Positions 5,209 through 5,424 of a stretch of 5,424 bases of DNA are shown in pieces (position 1 is the stretch's first letter; every line of letters begins with the position of its first letter). The notes beneath the pieces were generated by a model that saw only the letters and a list, made by a program, of their open reading frames with translations, searched no databases and had not been told where the DNA came from. The stretch is taken from positions 1 to 5,424 of the forward strand of contig DDIE01000037.1 of the NCBI GenBank assembly GCA_002338385.1. Direction: 5' to 3'. The position numbers were made by a program, and so were the translations under genes. Source of the stretch: Proteobacteria bacterium UBA1858. Lineage in GTDB: Bacteria > Pseudomonadota > Gammaproteobacteria > UBA4575.

Positions 5209-5424
5209 ATGCACATCAAAACCCTCTGCTGCTTTGCAGTGAGCTTCTGTTTATCAATCAATGCAGTCTCCGCAACAGAAATGATCATGGTCGATAAGGC
5301 CGAATACGAAGAGCTTAGAGCGGCAGTAAAATATTTAATGGAAGAACGCCAAAAACAGCAAGTGGCGGTTGAAGAGGCCAAACAAACTGCGGATGAAGCC
5401 GTAGAAGTAGCCGAAGCTGCGGCA
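5209..5424 (+). CDS. Secreted coiled-coil protein, Fur-controlled (3' end missing)
   Basis: Seventy-two codons are visible before the window ends. Residues 1-22 are a signal peptide: a short basic start (MHIK), a hydrophobic core (CCFAVSFCLSINAV) and a VSA-TE cleavage site after A22. The mature part is strongly helical and charged, with heptad-like spacing (EYEELRAAVKYLMEERQKQQ, then an E/A/K-rich run), so it looks like the start of a periplasmic coiled coil. I do not recognise the family. Outer-membrane porins with an N-terminal trimerising coiled coil, and periplasmic helpers of TonB/ExbB systems, both begin this way; either would suit Fur control, but the visible part cannot decide. The start is fixed by the AAGGAG site 5 bases upstream. 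A Fur box lies over its promoter, and bfr is the upstream neighbour. Confidence 0.85.
   Translation, partial: MHIKTLCCFAVSFCLSINAVSATEMIMVDKAEYEELRAAVKYLMEERQKQQVAVEEAKQTADEAVEVAEAAA

Noticed and set aside
5091..5297. 68-codon plus-strand open frame MCWYDLG...
   Set aside because: It overlaps the signal-peptide gene in another frame and runs through the Fur box. It has no ribosome site, while the gene at 5209 has a near-perfect one.

Overview
The window looks like ordinary chromosome of a mid-GC gammaproteobacterium. The bacterioferritin is very close to the E. coli protein. A type 1 argC next to a small coiled-coil membrane protein, with hemJ nearby, resembles an arrangement I recall from Pseudomonas-like genomes (from memory, not searched). 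I cannot name a genus. I see no rRNA, tRNA, CRISPR array, insertion sequence or phage genes.

Left part, minus strand (1-1778): argC (arginine biosynthesis) is followed 12 bases later by a membrane-anchored coiled-coil protein of the DUF6776 type, cut off by the window edge. Its reading frame starts at a GTG, is open to position 1, and is the same frame as argC, separated by one TAG.

Middle, plus strand (1871-4042): a 92-base divergent spacer leads to a ClC-family anion transporter with a degenerate C-terminal CBS pair. hemJ (protoporphyrinogen IX oxidase, heme synthesis) follows 6 bases later, with its ribosome site overlapping the clc stop. The ClC protein keeps the gating glutamate but lacks the selectivity-filter serine, the internal proton glutamate and the filter tyrosine.

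Right part, plus strand (4043-5424): an iron-storage module. bfd (2Fe-2S ferredoxin that reduces bacterioferritin to release iron) has a perfect -35 box overlapped by a good Fur box. bfr (bacterioferritin) follows after 116 bases that hold a second Fur-like palindrome and a perfect TATAAT. A strong hairpin follows bfr. After about 270 non-coding bases, a third Fur box precedes a secreted coiled-coil protein that runs off the right edge.

The theme is heme and iron: HemJ makes protoporphyrin for heme, Bfr stores iron and binds heme, Bfd mobilises the store, and Fur probably ties bfd, perhaps bfr, and the last gene to iron supply. The most unusual points are the ClC filter substitutions, two genes (clc and bfd) whose promoters predict leaderless mRNAs, extra cysteines in Bfd, and the Fur-controlled secreted protein. 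I found no clear new multi-gene system.
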